Shown here one piece after another: positions 9,507 to 19,908 of a stretch of 64,000 nucleotides of DNA. Made by a program: the position numbers and the translations under genes. The stretch comes from Zygotorulaspora mrakii (lineage: Eukaryota > Ascomycota > Saccharomycetes > Saccharomycetales > Saccharomycetaceae), in assembly GCF_013402915.1 (NCBI RefSeq), contig NC_050721.1:558001-622000 (forward strand), written 5' to 3'. Positions within the stretch are counted from its first letter, which is position 1; every line of letters starts with the position of its first letter. The notes under the pieces were generated by a model. That model was not told the DNA's origin, did no database searches, and saw only the letters and a program-made list of their open reading frames with translations.

Positions 9507-11219
9507 ATGATCAGAAAAGTTGCTGTCATTGGAGGGGGACCGGCTGGTATAGTCACAGTGTACAATTCGATCAAAGCTAACGAAAAGTCAGATTTCCCCA
9601 TCGAATGTATTGGATTTGAGGCTAAAGGAAAGCTGGGTGGTGTTTGGAGCGATACTCCTGGAGAGTCATTTGAAGACTATCCAACAACATTTCAAAGATT
9701 GGCTTCCTTGAATGATGAAAAGTTTGCGACCAGTGATCGCGATCTTTTTTATTCCAAATCACCCCTCGTTGCTCCAAATGGACATACGATCAATTTGAAG
9801 GGGCTATCAGATACCTCTCACTCCAGACCATTAAAACTGGCTAGGGAGAGCGACCTTCCTAGAGATGGACTCTTCTTCACAACAAAGACTGGTTTGTACG
9901 ACAACTTTTTCGGCAATGTCCCAGACGAGTTAATGCGATTCGAGGATACATCTGTGCACGATCCGCAATATGATGCACAAAACTCCTCCTTGTCCCCACT
10001 TATAGATCTGGCAAGAATTCAACAGCATCTCCACAGGTTCATAAATCAAAACAAGTTGAAAAACAGCTTTCGATTGTATACGAGCGTGGAATATGTAGAC
10101 AAGCTGGGAGCCGACAGTTGGATTATAGTCGCTAAGAGATCTCTTCCAGAAAATAATCATGATGAATGGTATCTAGAAAGGTTTGACGCTGTAGTAATTT
10201 GCACAGGGCATTTTCAGATGCCTTACGTTCCATTCTATATGAGCCGTCCTAATGAAAAAAGTACCAGCGGTACTGGTATTCATCAGTATAACTGTAAATT
10301 TCCCGGAAACCTCGTTCACGTCAGGGACATCGATTCATGGAACCATAGGACCTTGCCACACTTCAAAGAGAAGGCAAAATACAAGCGGATTTTGATTGTT
10401 GGTAAAAGTTTCAGTTGCATGGACGTTCTCAAAAAGATCATAAATCTCAGAGACTCAGTTGGTTTGGAAATAGTTATATCTACAGATATACCACCTTCTC
10501 CTGAAAATAAACAGAATCCATTCTACTGGTTCGATGTTTGGCTTTCTCAAACGGATAAAGTTATACTGAAGCCACAGATTTCCAAATTTATGAGCGATAC
10601 TCCATCACCTACTGTACAATTCGTCGACGGAACCGAACTACAAGGCATAGATAACATAATATTTGCCACGGGGTATCTATTTAGCTTTCCCTTTTTATCG
10701 AGCGCTTTACTAGATAACTGTAAGGTACTCATAACGCCTGATCCAAGAAACCTGGATGGCATGCCTTCAAATATCTCGAGAATCACCGGCCTGTATTTGC
10801 ACACCTTTTCAATTGCCGAACCTACGCTTGCTTTCTGCGGGGTGTCAAGTAATGCGAACTTCCAATCGTTTCACATATCTGCGAAGGCTATTATTGGTGC
10901 TTTTACGAAATTCAATAAACTATCCTATGAACAGAAACCGCAGGACTACCCATACTACGATTCAATTTGGAGGCAGATTTTACCACCCATCGACAAACAA
11001 CTGGAATGGTCTAGGAATAGGCTTTCTCAGACAGGCAATAATGGCTCTTTCCATTTCTACTACCCCTTGCCTTCCTTATTAAAAGACTGGCTACAGCCGT
11101 GCAGTCTATTATTTCCAGAAGGCGATAATGCTGCAAAATTATTCCCTACAGATTCTCAGCAATTATCAATCAAGGGAATTGAAAAGCTACGTGATATATT
11201 TCTCGAAGTCATGGAGTAA
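9507..11219 (+). CDS. Flavin-containing monooxygenase-like protein
   Basis: Protein of 570 residues, longer than S. cerevisiae Fmo1 (432). The FAD-binding Rossmann motif VIGGGPAG is at residues 7-14. An FMO-signature-like F-x-G-x3-H (FPGNLVH) lies near 264, with Ile where the motif usually has an aromatic residue. A second nucleotide-binding loop (ILIVGKSFSCMDV) lies near 296-308, and the ATGY-type motif (FATGYLFSFPF) near 387. The expected activity is NADPH-dependent oxygenation of a sulphur or nitrogen nucleophile; the substrate cannot be read. No membrane segment is evident. The gene sits between NUF2 and NBA1, which are adjacent in S. cerevisiae, so it was either lost there or gained here. 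Confidence 0.75.
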   Translation: MIRKVAVIGGGPAGIVTVYNSIKANEKSDFPIECIGFEAKGKLGGVWSDTPGESFEDYPTTFQRLASLNDEKFATSDRDLFYSKSPLVAPNGHTINLKGLSDTSHSRPLKLARESDLPRDGLFFTTKTGLYDNFFGNVPDELMRFEDTSVHDPQYDAQNSSLSPLIDLARIQQHLHRFINQNKLKNSFRLYTSVEYVDKLGADSWIIVAKRSLPENNHDEWYLERFDAVVICTGHFQMPYVPFYMSRPNEKSTSGTGIHQYNCKFPGNLVHVRDIDSWNHRTLPHFKEKAKYKRILIVGKSFSCMDVLKKIINLRDSVGLEIVISTDIPPSPENKQNPFYWFDVWLSQTDKVILKPQISKFMSDTPSPTVQFVDGTELQGIDNIIFATGYLFSFPFLSSALLDNCKVLITPDPRNLDGMPSNISRITGLYLHTFSIAEPTLAFCGVSSNANFQSFHISAKAIIGAFTKFNKLSYEQKPQDYPYYDSIWRQILPPIDKQLEWSRNRLSQTGNNGSFHFYYPLPSLLKDWLQPCSLLFPEGDNAAKLFPTDSQQLSIKGIEKLRDIFLEVME

Positions 11220-11473
11220 CTGATTGAAAAAGTATTCATTGCTTCTTTATAGATATTTATTTTAGATATGTTAATATATGATTTTTTGTTTTTGTTTACT
11301 GTTTCTATATCAGGAAAAATACGAAAAATCAGATCAAGAATCACATTTGAAGAGCAGATCTGAACCAAAAGAGCTATCACAGTTCTTGATCACAGGGGGT
11401 TTTCTGCTTCAAAGCTGCGTCAACATAGCACTTAAAAGTAAACAGACCATATTGACCTATTGAAAACCTCACC

Positions 11474-13072
11474 ATGGCCATGTACACTGAGCGGTCGCCC
11501 CAGAAGGTTATGTTGAATTCCCAACGACTATCTGCGATGATTGATTCATTAAATGACTATAAAGATGATGATGAGCATATCCTAAAATCGTTTAAATCAA
11601 CCAGTCCATATAAAGAGATACGTGAGATTGAGCAACTCGGAACTCCAAAAGCATGGGAAGCCACAGGGAAAATGATGTCGCCCGGCGGCGGCCAATCATC
11701 CACAACTTCCTTCGACAACAGACACAGCATGATATCGAACTATTCTGGGGTTGTGCATGAAGGTGTTGAAGTTTCATACATTGTTCAAAATCAAGGCACA
11801 ACTCCACCGAGTTTACCAGCATTGCCTTCCCAGAAGGCACTCGACGAACAGGAAGAAGTGGTGGTTCGGACAATACCTAATGCCAAAGCCGTGAGTCGTC
11901 TAGACTCAACCGCCTCTACCGAATCCGCAACCTCAAACTATTCAGAGAAAACTAAGACGGTAAAAAGTAGTGGAGATCAATCTTTGAGACTCTTGCCAGT
12001 AAATAGACGTCAAATGGCTGCATCATCCATCGGATCCGGAAATCTAGCAAGCGAAAGTGGCTCCTCATACTATCAGCATATCAAAGATGAAGAGAAGGAT
12101 CAAGTGTTGCAAAAGATAAACTCTGAAGACCTGACAGGAGATAGTGCAGAAATACATAATAAGAATGCTACTACTGGGACGGATAGCAGTGATAACTATT
12201 CGATTGCAACTAGTATTATCCCGCCTCTCTCAACCAGTGTTCAAGGTAAAGACGAAGGCAGCCTTCCAGTACGCTCGGAGACAAATTCATTCAACCCAAC
12301 GATTCCTCCCAGAAATAAAAACAGGCCGAATTCAAGGCTCTTCATTCGCGACACACTAGATGATATTGAAAGTCAGCTAATGGAACAGATGAAAGATCCC
12401 ATTGCAATGACGAAGAACTCAGCTGAAATAACAAGAACGAGTTCTACTACCAATAAATCAGACACATACTTCTCCGCTGCAAGTTTTCAGGAACACGATG
12501 ATCAAGACATTCATGAGGACATGGAAAATTCGGTACACGTGGATCCTAAAAATACAAGTTGTGAAGATCAAACGTACTTGCAAAGACCGCTGCCTACAGT
12601 TCCTGGCGAATCGGGATTGGACAGGGATTCGACTATTCGTGCAAAATCTTCGAGTTCTAGAAAAACAACAAAGGATGAAACAAAGTCAAATGCTTCTGAC
12701 TATGAGGACCAGTTTGAAGATATTGAAGATCCTGACCGAGTAAACATTGATCAGCATTCAAAGAATCCTCGAGGCCCTTCAAAGAAAATAAGCAGAAAGG
12801 GACAGTCTACGAAAAAGAAAGATTATAAAAAGAGACAGGAGATAAGGTCATTTGACGTTGATACACTATCTCAATTATTAAATGTTACCAAGGGAACACT
12901 TATTGGTGCTGAATTCGCGAATCTAGGAATAAAAGTAGAAGAAAAGCGGGCTTTAGAAAGGCTGGTTGACTCACTATCAAGACTTACAGCTGACATGGTT
13001 TTGGATCCCGAACGCTATCAAGAGGGTCTGAAGAGGCTAGACAAGGCAACTCGCGCACTAGAAGGCTTTTAA
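11474..13072 (+). CDS. NBA1: Bud-neck protein, NBA1-like
   Basis: Protein of 532 residues (S. cerevisiae Nba1 has 501). Nba1 acts at the bud neck and at cytokinesis remnants, where it inhibits Cdc42 activation and prevents budding at old sites. Most of the sequence is low-complexity and hydrophilic, rich in Ser, Thr, Asp and Glu, with proline patches such as TTPPSLPALP near 110. The last 75 residues are well ordered (SFDVDTLSQLLNVTKGTLIG then ERLVDSLSRLTADM) and are what I recognise as the conserved part. The start ATG has a strong context (ACCATGG). Synteny supports the call: the partner NUF2 is divergent from it, as YOL069W/YOL070C are. Confidence 0.8.
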   Translation: MAMYTERSPQKVMLNSQRLSAMIDSLNDYKDDDEHILKSFKSTSPYKEIREIEQLGTPKAWEATGKMMSPGGGQSSTTSFDNRHSMISNYSGVVHEGVEVSYIVQNQGTTPPSLPALPSQKALDEQEEVVVRTIPNAKAVSRLDSTASTESATSNYSEKTKTVKSSGDQSLRLLPVNRRQMAASSIGSGNLASESGSSYYQHIKDEEKDQVLQKINSEDLTGDSAEIHNKNATTGTDSSDNYSIATSIIPPLSTSVQGKDEGSLPVRSETNSFNPTIPPRNKNRPNSRLFIRDTLDDIESQLMEQMKDPIAMTKNSAEITRTSSTTNKSDTYFSAASFQEHDDQDIHEDMENSVHVDPKNTSCEDQTYLQRPLPTVPGESGLDRDSTIRAKSSSSRKTTKDETKSNASDYEDQFEDIEDPDRVNIDQHSKNPRGPSKKISRKGQSTKKKDYKKRQEIRSFDVDTLSQLLNVTKGTLIGAEFANLGIKVEEKRALERLVDSLSRLTADMVLDPERYQEGLKRLDKATRALEGF

Positions 13073-13334
13073 TCACAACTCCAGCACAGGGCCAAAAGGG
13101 CTCTACAATGAACACATCGGTTTCATCTCACATCCACTAGACAACTCTCCTCCCTTCTTAAAATTTCATATTACAGTTATATTATGTACTCTATTGATTT
13201 CAGTTTCCTTAATTTTTTTTCAATAATATATAGTCGCTTGATCGATACTCAATTATCAATTTGATCGAAAAAAAACATAAGTTAATTATTAGATATCTGA
13301 AACTGAGAAATTAACAAAAGGTGTTCTAGCACTA

Positions 13335-14633
13335 ATGCTACGCATTAAGGGTTTGGTAAGACTTTTTGAATGTCGCAATCTCCACCATTGCAATGTTGCT
13401 AGACAAAAGGTCGACCGGCCAGATGCAAGTCGAATAGGACAAGCAAATCATTTCAAAGATGAGGAGGATGTGACTAGTGTCCAAGAGAGAGCCCTGTTCG
13501 AACAAGTTTTTGAGAATATTATGAAAAAGGAAGAACTGCGTAAAAAAAATTCCAGTGACATTTTTCTGGATGCATTTTCGATCGATACAAGCGATGGCAG
13601 GTCAGAAAATGGAAGTGATGGAAAGCGGTTGCAGGTGGTGTTTGAAAAGAAAAATGAAGAGATACAAGCAACGGATAAAAAGCTTTTCGACTTCTTCAAA
13701 AACACCAGTGGAAATAGCGGCTCGGGTGATATAGGGGAATCCGCTAAATTGACGACGGACGATATAAGGAATTATCCCGTCTCATTGGTGTCAAGCATAT
13801 TCGCCGATACGCATGAAAAAAATGCCAATGAGACAACATCACTTTCATCTGGAAAGTTTCTAAAAAATATGGTTGAGTCGCCAACGAAGGAAATTCGATT
13901 CCAAACCGGATTAGATTTGAGACTGAGTAAAGAAGTTCTCAAAAAACTTGAAGCCAAAGAAAGATTCAAAGCTGCCATTGGAGATGTTTTAAAACCTTAT
14001 CTTTCACTAACCTATGAGAAAATTGAGACAGATTATGACTTATTAGAATACGTACGAACTCTGTTGCATCAGTATACGAACAGAGACAAGTCAAGCGATG
14101 TTACCGAGATCAGCTCACCGGACAGTATCCTTACACAAATAAGTGAACAATGTGAAGTTAACAATAAAGTGTTACCGCAGCCTTACAGAATAACATTACC
14201 GTACATTTTAGTGAATTTACTGCAATGCAAAGAGTTCAATTTCCCCTCCGAGAGAAACTACACCATAGCTTCATATATTTACAGGGAATGCAAGAGAAAT
14301 GCGGACATATCACTATATCTTAATGTTTGTAATGTCGACTTTTACAATTTATTACTCAAGCTGTCCTGGGATAACTTTAGAGAAATACATCAGCTAAAAC
14401 AGCTTACTACGGAAATGAGTATAAATGGGATAAGAGGTGATATTCATACAATAGAAATACTTGACAAAGTTGTTCATGATCTAAGACATTTAAACGACGG
14501 TATCTTCGACGAAGAGACGGGGAAGATTGAGGGGAATCAATTAGCCATCGGAGTAGTATGGTGCAGAGAGAATAGCATGGACTTGATGACTGTGGAAAAC
14601 TATTTAAAAAAACTAAAAGAGAGCCTCATATAA
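13335..14633 (+). CDS. MTF2: Mitochondrial mRNA maturation / transcription-coupling factor
   Basis: Protein of 432 residues (S. cerevisiae Mtf2/Nam1 has 440). Nam1 is a mitochondrial matrix protein that binds the mitochondrial RNA polymerase Rpo41 and couples transcription to RNA processing and translation. The N-terminus (MLRIKGLVRLFECRNLHHC) is basic and hydrophobic with no acidic residue until Glu13, fitting an import signal. The middle is charged and Ser-rich. The C-terminal half is helical without a known motif. Identification leans on synteny: it lies just upstream of FAD1, as YDL044C lies beside YDL045C. Confidence 0.82.
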   Translation: MLRIKGLVRLFECRNLHHCNVARQKVDRPDASRIGQANHFKDEEDVTSVQERALFEQVFENIMKKEELRKKNSSDIFLDAFSIDTSDGRSENGSDGKRLQVVFEKKNEEIQATDKKLFDFFKNTSGNSGSGDIGESAKLTTDDIRNYPVSLVSSIFADTHEKNANETTSLSSGKFLKNMVESPTKEIRFQTGLDLRLSKEVLKKLEAKERFKAAIGDVLKPYLSLTYEKIETDYDLLEYVRTLLHQYTNRDKSSDVTEISSPDSILTQISEQCEVNNKVLPQPYRITLPYILVNLLQCKEFNFPSERNYTIASYIYRECKRNADISLYLNVCNVDFYNLLLKLSWDNFREIHQLKQLTTEMSINGIRGDIHTIEILDKVVHDLRHLNDGIFDEETGKIEGNQLAIGVVWCRENSMDLMTVENYLKKLKESLI

Positions 14634-14698
14634 ATTTCGGGACTCATAGCTTGTATATAGACATATGTCGTTTATCTATTAATGGTTCAATATTAAAT

Positions 14699-14706
14699 TC
14701 ACGTGA
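14699..14706. promoter_or_regulatory. Cbf1-type E-box upstream of FAD1
   Basis: TCACGTGA, the palindromic core bound by the bHLH factor Cbf1 in yeasts, lies 109 bp before the FAD1 start. The same octamer occurs at 20299 and 25731. Binding is inferred from the motif only. Confidence 0.5.
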
Positions 14707-14814
14707 TTTTAATATTGCATATTAATAATAATTACATGAAATAGTTGTCGGCTATCGTTGTAAATAACAGCAATGCTCTGTATATGTGCCCAGATCTAGT
14801 TTAAATGCATCATA

Positions 14815-15738
14815 ATGGGGTTGGGAAGTGTCTCCGAGTTTTGCTACAACTTGACAGAATCATATCTTAGTATAAAGAACAACACTGAGATAATAAGCGA
14901 GACGCAAAATGCAATCAGATTGACTAGACGCTATCTATTGGAGGATATCTTCACTTTATGGAATCCACTTAACTCTGAGATATCATTTTCGTACAATGGG
15001 GGGAAGGATTGTCAGGTATTACTGCTCATTTACTTGGGCTGTCTGTGGGAGTTCTTTCAAATGCATACGAGGGCATCACAGTTTGACGCTAAATACCACC
15101 AATTTCCATCAGAAAGGCTACCGGCTGTGTTTATTGATCAGGATGAGATATTTCCCACGTTAGAGCAGTTTGTCACCGATACAGTTGATAGGTATTTCCT
15201 ATCGCTGTATGAGTCTCTACGAGATGGTGGCAAATCAGCCGATATGTCAGAAGCATTCCGGCAATTTTTGAAGATGAACCCTGAAACCAAAGGAATTGTT
15301 ATTGGAATTCGACACACAGATCCATTTGCACAAAACCTATTGCCTATCCAAAGAACGGATCCCGATTGGCCTGACTTCATGCGATTGCAACCTTTATTAC
15401 ACTGGAAACTTGCCAATATCTGGAGTTTTCTACTTTATTCTGGTGAACCAACATGTGGACTATACAAGCTTGGATTCACTTCTATAGGGAATATCAATGA
15501 GACGAACCCGAATCCGTATTTAAAAGCCACTGAGCACACAGTCGACGACTGTAAATTTCAATGGGAAATTGAAAATGCATACAACAAATCTTGCAGTTCA
15601 ATAAGCTGCTCCGCTCTTCATGGGGATGATATAGAACGAGCACAGAAGCTCGACGACGATTATTTCCCAGGATGGTTTTTGACTGACGATTCACTGGAAA
15701 GGGCAGGAAGAATAAAACGCAAACCCCCAAACAATTAG
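14815..15738 (+). CDS. FAD1: FAD synthetase (FMN adenylyltransferase)
   Basis: Protein of 307 residues (S. cerevisiae 306). Fad1 transfers AMP from ATP to FMN to make FAD, a cytosolic step after riboflavin kinase. The PAPS-reductase-like nucleotide-binding loop is clear: FSYNGGKDCQVLL at residues 58-70. Further conserved pieces are GIRHTDPFA near 164, DWPDFMRLQPLLHW near 184, and YSGEPTCGLYKLGFTSIGN near 210. It corresponds to YDL045C and lies next to MTF2 and MRP10 as in S. cerevisiae. RIB2 at the left edge belongs to the same flavin pathway, but the two genes are 14 kb apart and not co-transcribed. Confidence 0.96.
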   Translation: MGLGSVSEFCYNLTESYLSIKNNTEIISETQNAIRLTRRYLLEDIFTLWNPLNSEISFSYNGGKDCQVLLLIYLGCLWEFFQMHTRASQFDAKYHQFPSERLPAVFIDQDEIFPTLEQFVTDTVDRYFLSLYESLRDGGKSADMSEAFRQFLKMNPETKGIVIGIRHTDPFAQNLLPIQRTDPDWPDFMRLQPLLHWKLANIWSFLLYSGEPTCGLYKLGFTSIGNINETNPNPYLKATEHTVDDCKFQWEIENAYNKSCSSISCSALHGDDIERAQKLDDDYFPGWFLTDDSLERAGRIKRKPPNN

Positions 15739-15805
15739 CACGGTTATATTCGTGATTATATAGTCATTTAAACATTGTATATACAAGACAGTTTGGCTCG
15801 CAGAA

Positions 15806-16093
15806 TCAATCGTGCGGTTTACCATTGATTCTACCGTACAATCTAGCAGCGTGATAATTAATATTGCTCTTTTCGACCTTATTTCCTTTGCCCAACGCTC
15901 TATCTTGTGTACAGTTTTTCAATTCACTAACCAGGTTTTCACATGCAGCATTCATATGTCCATTAGATGACCAGCACTGCAAAAGATTCGACATTAACAA
16001 CAGACATTTGTTCGTTTCCTGTTTTATGATTGGTTTTTTCACCTTCAGCCTGGGCAGTGGTGGCAGTCTATATACTGGTGGTTTTCCTGACAT
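15806..16093 (-). CDS. MRP10: Mitochondrial small ribosomal subunit protein mS37
   Basis: Protein of 95 residues, equal to S. cerevisiae Mrp10. The ATG at 16093 is the start; the frame extends two codons further only through a TTG. It is a CHCH protein with twin C-x9-C motifs: Cys30/Cys40 and Cys51/Cys61. The start [20 protein letters not shown] and the end INGKPHD are family hallmarks. Mrp10 is a mitoribosome subunit whose disulfides are formed by Mia40. It is convergent with FAD1, with 67 bp between the two reading frames. Confidence 0.96.
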   Translation of the reverse strand: MSGKPPVYRLPPLPRLKVKKPIIKQETNKCLLLMSNLLQCWSSNGHMNAACENLVSELKNCTQDRALGKGNKVEKSNINYHAARLYGRINGKPHD

Positions 16094-16332
16094 ATTCAAA
16101 ATACTCTGGTTGAGACGTTCTCAGGACATAAACCCTGCTGAAAGTGTTATAGTTCGACTTTTGAGTGTCTAATAGTTCTTGATCTTGTTCATATGACAAA
16201 AAAGCATCTTTTCATTACGTCGTGAGTGATGAATATACCAATTCATTATGTAAAAACGTGAATATATACATAGATAGCGGAGCTTGTGTGCGAGCATCCT
16301 CCATTTGTTGAACGAGGACCTGTCTGGTGCCT

Positions 16333-16815
16333 TCACTTAAACCGATCAAGTGTAGGCATTCTCAATATTTCTTTTTCTTTATTTTGGCTAAATTCCTGCA
16401 ATCTTTCAAGAATCTTTGAGTTCTTCCATTTCTCTGGTAAAGGACTTGTCCTATAGTTTCTTGTAGCCCAATAGTAAATGTCCCAATCTAACTCGTTCAA
16501 CAGCGAATCATATTCATCAAGCTCTTCCGGGGTCATAGTTTTCAAATACGCAGCTGCGAATCTCGACAGCAGCAAATCCGTCTCCAAAATGCCCCTTTTC
16601 CTCGACTGGTAGATCAAACGAGCCCTTTTGTTATCCAACGACTCGTTTTCCCTAACTATTGGCTGGACCTTGACTCTCAAGAAGACATCATCTTCCTTGT
16701 CATTAACCTTGGAGCTTGACGAGTAGTTCAAGATAGACGGTGGAATATTAATGCGGTTTTGCAATAACATATTGCAACGTGGGATTTCCCGTAAGACTAA
16801 CCTAGCTGAAAGCAT
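16333..16815 (-). CDS. SDH5: Succinate dehydrogenase flavinylation/assembly factor
   Basis: Protein of 160 residues from the ATG at 16815 (S. cerevisiae 162); two more codons upstream exist only from a GTG. Sdh5 is a small matrix protein needed for covalent attachment of FAD to Sdh1. The first 40 residues are basic and Ser-rich, a mitochondrial presequence. The conserved core is [20 protein letters not shown] near 62-82, including the RGxLE motif, followed by [15 protein letters not shown] near 103-117. It corresponds to YOL071W (EMI5). Confidence 0.95.
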   Translation of the reverse strand: MLSARLVLREIPRCNMLLQNRINIPPSILNYSSSSKVNDKEDDVFLRVKVQPIVRENESLDNKRARLIYQSRKRGILETDLLLSRFAAAYLKTMTPEELDEYDSLLNELDWDIYYWATRNYRTSPLPEKWKNSKILERLQEFSQNKEKEILRMPTLDRFK

Positions 16816-17138
16816 ATTCACTCCCTAATACGTGCTGCCAATATCGTTTTTGGATCTTTTTTGGAAGTCTTTCCAGCACTTGCGTGTGTAAAGATACCTA
16901 TATATATATCGCAACTGAGCTGAAAATCCAGTTTGCGGGGATACCAGAAAGTATTCAACTTAGCAGTGAGGTTCAATAAAGAGATAAAAACGTCTGATTA
17001 CAATAACATCGTGCAATTATTAAGAATCGATTAGAAGAATTAGAAAAATATATGTAGTCTCAATATGTGGAACTTTTGAAGCCAAAATTAGCGCGCATAG
17101 AAAGTTATCGAACTATTGAGGCCTGCCTCATCTTGAAG
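16816..17138. other. Intergenic region NPC2-SDH5
   Basis: Spacer of 323 bp that holds the SDH5 promoter and the NPC2 3' end; both genes read leftward. A TATATATAT run at about 16899-16907 could serve the SDH5 promoter. No RNA gene or repeat was recognised. Confidence 0.55.
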
Positions 17139-17654
17139 CTAAGCAGCGGGGAAAGTTACCTCACCAGTAACACAGGTAATCAGATCATCACCGGCAGAAT
17201 ACGCTCTAGCTACGATGACGTATTTTCCGGGTGGAACCTCAGCAGGGACTTCGACTTCCTTGACTAAGCTGTACTGACCGGATGACAACGGACAAGTCAA
17301 ACCATCAACGTCATTTTCTTCCAGAGATTCACACAGGTCGTACGTTTGACTCAACAGTTTGATGTAACCCAGACGAACTTCGACGTCAATATAGGAGCCT
17401 TCGTCGACGGTTTCAAGTAGCTCACCGACAGCGGAAATTGTCAAGTTTTCGCCACGAATTGGCGGATTAGGTGATAGAACAATATTTTCGATCTTAAGCA
17501 GTTGTTTCTCAACTGTGTCACATTGGAATAATGGGGAACCACCAGGGATTGGTTTGTCTTGACCCGGTGCATCTGGGAAGAACGCTACAACACCCCCTAA
17601 AGCGAAGGCTGATACTAGTGATAAAAAGTTTATCAAGGCAAAAAGGTAATGCAT
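17139..17654 (-). CDS. NPC2: Vacuolar/lysosomal sterol-binding protein
   Basis: Protein of 171 residues (S. cerevisiae 173). Npc2 binds sterols in the vacuole lumen and hands them to Ncr1. The N-terminus ([18 protein letters not shown]) is a signal peptide. The mature part is an ML domain: a Cys after FQ near residue 44, [16 protein letters not shown] near 108-123, and a last Cys in [13 protein letters not shown] near the end. These match the paired cysteines of the family. It corresponds to YDL046W, the neighbour of SIT4 in S. cerevisiae, but here 1.3 kb separates the two. Confidence 0.94.
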   Translation of the reverse strand: MHYLFALINFLSLVSAFALGGVVAFFPDAPGQDKPIPGGSPLFQCDTVEKQLLKIENIVLSPNPPIRGENLTISAVGELLETVDEGSYIDVEVRLGYIKLLSQTYDLCESLEENDVDGLTCPLSSGQYSLVKEVEVPAEVPPGKYVIVARAYSAGDDLITCVTGEVTFPAA

Positions 17655-18972
17655 AGCAATGAATGGCGAAGGGATGAGGGTTGTGGGTAAGGCTGTTACT
17701 GGGAGTAATAGCTGTCTGAATCGATCTGTAGAAAGAATTCCCCTTTTACAATGTTACATATATTTTCGAAAGTTTCGGAGGGAAAGAACGCGCCTTAATT
17801 ATAACTGAGCATGTTGAATTTTGCGACCAAATTAAATATGATAAGCACGAGGAAGCATTTTCCGTGCTACGCTGCATTTACATTACGGCACGTTGGCATG
17901 CAAAGATGCATCGAGTTTAGAATGCTGTCGGTTTTGGCGAGTAACCGCTGAATAAGCTGTGCACTTCCTGCCCATGACTTAGGTTGATACCTCCAACATT
18001 TTTGGCAAGGTGTGACTCTCTCTGTAATATTGCACACCCCCAGACTTATATGGTGATGCTCCGAGAACAATTGCTTTGCCTACTCAGGAAGCTGCAGTGG
18101 TACGGCGTATTGTGTCGCTGTCGCACGGCTGTCGTGAGGCCATTCTGTAGATCTTATGAGACAGCCAGGGCCCACTATTATGGGATGCCCAATACTTGAA
18201 TTTGCCGAGAAAGTCTTGCATTTCATGGCATTTCCGAATTGACCGTTAACTATTATTTTGTCGAGTACGCCTAGGGCAGCGATCCTTCCTGGGGTTTCTT
18301 CATTCGTTGCGAAAGCTGGCATTATACGCTTGATAGATTTATTTCTCATTCACGAATTTGCGTTCGGTTGAACTCTCAAATATATCTCATCACATGTAGC
18401 GTGCATTTCTATGATGGTTGCCTTTCGATTAGTTGGGGCCGAATCTCTGTAGCTCAAAGCCTCTACTGAACGAGATATTATTCCAAACAGAAGCAAGACA
18501 CGACATAGCTGTAAACTACACCAGAGGATTTGTGGTGCCTGCAGTTTTAAATTGTGCCTATCTATAAAATCTTATCTCTCGTAATTGGAATGCTGCATTG
18601 GACCTAACTTCATTGCTCTTTGAAGGGCATTCTTGCGAAAGGTTGAATTGAAAACCATTTTTTAATGATAAGTAACTAAACATAGCGACCTTCCATACAT
18701 TGCTACAGGCGGAAACTGCTCCGGTCACATAAAATTTTAGGCAATAAACCCCCAAACTTCAAAACTGGATCAGCTATCTATAATACACCTATAAAAGCAG
18801 TCTTGCGAGTTTTGTATTTGTGAGAATATTAATAAAATGGAGTTTATTATCATTAAACATTTCAAATGCAGAGCATTATTATATAGGTTGGAATATACAA
18901 GGAGTCACGATCCTCTCAATTTCAAAATGGAATACGGATACAATTTACTTTTATTCATGACAGAACAAATTT
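17655..18972. other. 1.3 kb region without a recognised gene
   Basis: The longest gene-free stretch in the window lies between the NPC2 start and the SIT4 stop. It must contain the NPC2 promoter. Frames of 60-90 codons exist on both strands (for example 18080-18349 minus and 18558-18755 minus), but none resembles a known protein. An E-box ATCACATG is at 18389-18396. A TATAAAAG box at 18790-18797 points rightward into the SIT4 3' end. I see no tRNA, no LTR ends and no centromere structure. A decayed gene or a noncoding RNA gene is possible. Confidence 0.5.
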
Positions 18973-19908
18973 CTATAAGAAGTAACCACCTCTTTGGTTA
19001 TTATGACTTGCTGCAGCTTCTTGAATGTAATCATCAGGCACAGCAGAAAATATTTTGAACGAAGGTTCTAAATCTTCTTCAACTTTCATAACACTGGCAA
19101 CATTACCACACCTATAACAATAATTCGGTGCGGACCATACTGTTACTACATCTTTTTCTGGAAAGTGGTATTTAAAACCCTCCATAACTAATTGATGAGC
19201 TCTTGCAACTAAGTTCAACCCATTAACATGGTTGAATTCATGAGCTACTTTGCTACCAAAAAGCCACCCGGCACCTCTTGGTGAGACTTGCCATGCTTCA
19301 ACGTTATCAGGATCACTCCAGAGCAAATCTGAAAATCCGCCCTCGTGTGGTACCTCTTGCGCTCTTGACAGAACACGAATTTGGTCAAGCATTCTGATCT
19401 CTGGTGACAGACCCCCATGAACACATAATATTTTACCATCTATTATAGCAGCCAAAGTCAAAAAGTCGAACACCTGGCAACAATACTTCCACACAGTCGT
19501 TGAACCATATTTATTTAAACACTCTTCATAAAACCCGTAAACCTGAGTAATCTGTCTTGATTCATGATTACCTCTGACCAGTGTTATCCTTGATGGATAT
19601 TTGACCTTCAAACACATCAATAAACTAAAAGTTTCAAGACTGTAATAGCCTCGATCCACGTAATCTCCCAAAAAGATGTAGTTGATATGATCAGGAAATC
19701 CGCCTGCTGTTCTAAATAGTTCAAGTAAATCGTGAAATTGTCCATGTATGTCACCACAGACTGTAACAGGGGTTTGCACCGGTTGAATATTGCTTTCCTC
19801 CATCAAAAGCTCCTTTACCATTTCGCAAAGTTGCTTCATCTCATTCTCAGTAAGCGATTGGCATTTCTTGACCCGTTCAAGCCACTCGTCAGGTCCTTTC
19901 TCCGGCAT
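18973..19908 (-). CDS. SIT4: PP2A-like (PP6-type) protein phosphatase catalytic subunit
   Basis: Protein of 311 residues, equal to S. cerevisiae Sit4. Sit4 is the Ser/Thr phosphatase that acts with Sap proteins and Tap42 in TOR signalling and G1 progression. The metallophosphatase motifs are intact: GDIHG at 52-56, GDYVDRG at 81-87 and GNHE near 114. Two metal-binding histidines are present further on. The C-terminus ends in YFL, the conserved tail that is carboxymethylated in PP2A-type enzymes. It corresponds to YDL047W. Confidence 0.97.
   Translation of the reverse strand: MPEKGPDEWLERVKKCQSLTENEMKQLCEMVKELLMEESNIQPVQTPVTVCGDIHGQFHDLLELFRTAGGFPDHINYIFLGDYVDRGYYSLETFSLLMCLKVKYPSRITLVRGNHESRQITQVYGFYEECLNKYGSTTVWKYCCQVFDFLTLAAIIDGKILCVHGGLSPEIRMLDQIRVLSRAQEVPHEGGFSDLLWSDPDNVEAWQVSPRGAGWLFGSKVAHEFNHVNGLNLVARAHQLVMEGFKYHFPEKDVVTVWSAPNYCYRCGNVASVMKVEEDLEPSFKIFSAVPDDYIQEAAASHNNQRGGYFL

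Noticed and set aside
18080..18349. 89-codon minus-strand frame in the NPC2-SIT4 gap
   Set aside because: No recognised similarity; kept only as part of the gap description.
18389..18396. ATCACATG as centromere element CDEI in the NPC2-SIT4 gap
   Set aside because: No AT-rich CDEII of proper length and no correctly oriented CDEIII follow; a TTTCCGAA at about 18230 is in the wrong orientation and context.
18837..19058. 73-codon plus-strand frame behind a TATAAAAG box
   Set aside because: Its second half is antisense to the SIT4 coding end, and the protein resembles nothing known.
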